NCBI GenBank assembly: GCA_022410635.1
Contig: JAJVDF010000018.1
Span: 3,844,754-3,908,753 of the forward strand
Direction of reading: 5' to 3'
Origin: Tretioscincus oriximinensis
Lineage: Eukaryota; Chordata; Lepidosauria; Squamata; Gymnophthalmidae
Length of the DNA: 64,000 bases
Part shown: positions 61,885 to 64,000 of the stretch, in pieces
Position numbering within the stretch: the stretch's first letter is position 1
Layout of the letters: each line of letters begins with the position of its first letter
The notes under the pieces: generated by a model
Databases searched by the model: none
The model's input: the letters and a program-made list of their open reading frames with translations, nothing else
What the model was told of the DNA's origin: nothing
Position numbers and translations under genes: made by a program

Positions 61885-62298
61885 TTTTTCTCTTACCATG
61901 CAATACTAAGACTAGAGGGCACTAAGACTAGTGGGCATTCGTACCCACTCCTGATAGGTAGAAGAGTTAGGACAGGCAAGGAAAAAGTATTTTTTTCTCT
62001 CAGAGAGTCACCTTGGAATAGGGGCCTATGGAATTTACTTCCAGAAGAGGTAGGATTAGCTAGCAGCCTTTAAGATGGGATTAGACAAATTCATGGAAGG
62101 CAGGTGTATCAATGGCTATTAGGATGGGAAAACNGGAAGTATTCCTGAAATCCTATTTGCAGGAAGTCAAGAACAAATGAGGGTTTTTTTCTTCTTCTNC
62201 ATGAGACTGACCTAGTGCAACTGGTGGGCCACTATGTGGTACAGAATGCTGGACTAGATGGGTTCTGATCCAATTCAGCAAGGCTCCCCTTACATAAG
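61885..62298 (+). mobile_element. CR1-like LINE family A, old 3' end
   Basis: It matches the family A 3' region from the tctaccatgcaatactaaga part through ggcctatggaatttacttcc and tgctggactagatgggttct to a damaged tail (ccccttacataag). It contains a local duplication (ctaagactagagggca and ctaagactagtgggca). A further diverged piece of similar character may continue at 62318-62510. Confidence 0.78.
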
Positions 62299-62510
62299 CG
62301 TAAAAAATCATATATAGTGTGGAAAGATAGAGACAAATTATTTTCTTTATCACAAACAGAGATGAATCTTGAATCTCGTGGTCAGCTGAGTTAGAACAGA
62401 CCAAAGGGAAGTACATCACCAAAATGTGTGACACAGGAATCCAGCCTTGATCAGTTCAAGAAAAAGTTAGATAAATTCAGGGGTACTGGGTAGTATTAGA
62501 ATGGGTATGT

Positions 62511-64000
62511 AGAGCCTTTCTTTGACCAGAGAGATGAGTGGATTGCCTTTAAAGGTCAATTGTGTGGAGTTTATAACAAGTGAAAGTATTATCTTTGCCT
62601 TTTGCATGATAATTATCAAAAGCACTTGATGGGATACTGGATTAGGTTTTGAGTCACTCTTTTGTCACTCTCAGTTTCAATAAGGGAAAGAAAAGGATTG
62701 TGCTCTGGATGTTTGTTTTATTCTTCTTCTGATAAGATTATCTGCAGTGTTACTTGTATCCTTTATACATGATGTCTCAAAATATGACATTTGATTTTCA
62801 TTTGAAATCTGAGAGATTATGGTTCCATAAATCAGTACAAGCCTTTTTTATTTTTAAACTGTTTAGTTTTTTTAGGACTTTCTTAAAATCATCTTTCATA
62901 ACCTGTATTAATTGATCAACTTATTTTTTTTAATCCAGAATTTAACCTTGGTTATGAGCTGATTTCTCCAGAGATTTCTCCCTTGGGATATCCCCAAACT
63001 GTGCCTCTGNGCTTCATAACCATATCTTTCAAACTTATACAAACTACATCTGCACTTCCCCTTGAGTGGGGTGCAAAGTTACCATTCCTATAATGATGCC
63101 ATCATTCTTTAAATACATATCCATCCCATCTTTAGACTCTTTCATTTGTAAATATATTCTGTCCTTAGCAACCTTTTTTACACCTGGATTAATCTCGGTA
63201 CTCAGCATCCAAATAGCTCCAGTTACCCATGAAAACACCTTTGAGTAAACATTATTTTCTTTCTCTTCTGCACAATTTACCACTGCTCCCAATAAGTAAT
63301 GAAGCTCAGCATTTCTGGGGAGCAGTTCATATTTTTGTATGCAGCCTCATTTCACACCTATTAGAAGCTGGCCTGGTTAAACCGAAGCCTGTTAGGATGC
63401 CAGTAGCTGCTTCACTGCAGGGGGCAGTTTGCTGCTTTCTGTATGCCTGAATAAATATTTAGGTGTTCAGGCTGACTTCTCCAATAATCAGATATATATT
63501 CAAGAAAAGCCTTTCCTTGCTGCTAGTTTATACTGAAATAAAATCATTTCAAATNAATCTTCTAAAACGAACTGTCCCGTATGAGAGTTTTTTCAATTCC
63601 TCCACCTTCTAGGCTAGAGAAATCTTCTTCTTTAGAACTTACTGCTATTACTCTCATTCAGNTATTCCAGAATGTATGTTTGTTTGGGGTGGGGAAGGGA
63701 GCAGAAGAGGCATTTGAATGGAGGCTAAATGGAGACTGTCTTACTTTTATTTTGAAATGTAGAAGACTTCATTGGGTGAAATATGTCTCTGCTTTTTATC
63801 ATTGGGTACCTCCACACATGAGTTGAATCAGCATAATTTCCTGCTATTGTGATCTTTAGGGGCTTGCAAATCTGCCCACACGCAGATACACCAGGGTCGT
63901 ATTTAGGCAAAATGTAGCTAACAGTAGTAATAAGATATTAATTTTTATTGCTTTTATTATTATAAAACCCCAAGTAGCAGAGGGAAAAGGTGGAGTAAAA
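62511..64000. other. Unique sequence, no gene seen
   Basis: AT-rich, with short frames in both strands (for example 63044-63292 minus) that show no recognisable family. No repeat shared with the rest of the window. Confidence 0.5.

Noticed and set aside
63044..63292. 82-codon minus frame that looks somewhat protein-like
   Set aside because: No recognisable family and no repeat copy in the window; too short to accept without homology evidence.

Overview
This window looks like non-coding vertebrate DNA, most likely from a squamate reptile. A gecko is plausible, but I cannot prove the species. It is AT-rich, has scattered single N calls and two N gaps, and holds no convincing host protein-coding gene. 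Almost every long reading frame is chance, simple repeat or a dead retrotransposon. The squamate assignment rests on tRNA-derived SINEs with a Sauria-type 3' tail (gagtccctt..gagaaaagcggggtataagaacc followed by CTT repeats) together with many CR1-clade LINE copies.

The interspersed content falls into six groups. (1) CR1-like LINE family A ends in TTCTTATG-type 8-mers. It has a long copy with endonuclease and reverse transcriptase relics at about 6805-9172, a less damaged 5'-truncated copy at 51267-52798, and many 3' fragments. (2) CR1-like LINE family B ends in ATTCTATG/GATTCTAT-type units. It has a long copy at about 2310-3668 and shorter pieces at 18345, 20421-21035, 23563 and 32607. (3) Two SINE groups share one tail type, and in three places that tail has grown into a long CTT/AAG microsatellite. 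(4) Palindromic or inverted-repeat DNA elements include two 82-bp foldback copies (23379, 41890), a 403-bp element nested inside a CR1 (20437), a roughly 420-bp element (10363), a hAT-like pair (32953, 55232) and a Tc1-like terminal fragment (33670). (5) An unnamed repeat containing cataagctttcgtagac occurs as a 99-bp copy with 11-bp flanking duplications, as an array of three 94-bp units, and as a self-palindrome. (6) Two related 3'-UTR-like segments at 57480 and 59518 may be Penelope-like, and 43900-44780 may be a minus-strand retroelement remnant.

Layout: 1-3.9 kb CR1 pieces; 6.3-13 kb a dense cluster of CR1, SINE and MITE copies; 13-19 kb mostly unique with short CR1 tails; 19-24 kb repeat array, nested element, SINE and CR1 tail; 24-27 kb repeat-poor and possibly conserved non-coding; 27-33.7 kb SINEs, microsatellite, an inverted duplication and small DNA elements; 34-42 kb mostly unique and AT-rich; 42-45 kb SINE, microsatellite and retroelement remnant; 45-51 kb mostly unique; 51-53 kb young CR1; 53-64 kb mostly unique with scattered remnants.

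I found no gene cluster, operon, CRISPR array or host pathway. The items most worth following up are structural: the inverted duplication at 30329-30618 that copies flanking sequence as well as a CR1 tail, the exact 3 x 94 bp array, the paired 82-bp palindromes, and a hammerhead-like motif in the element at 59518.
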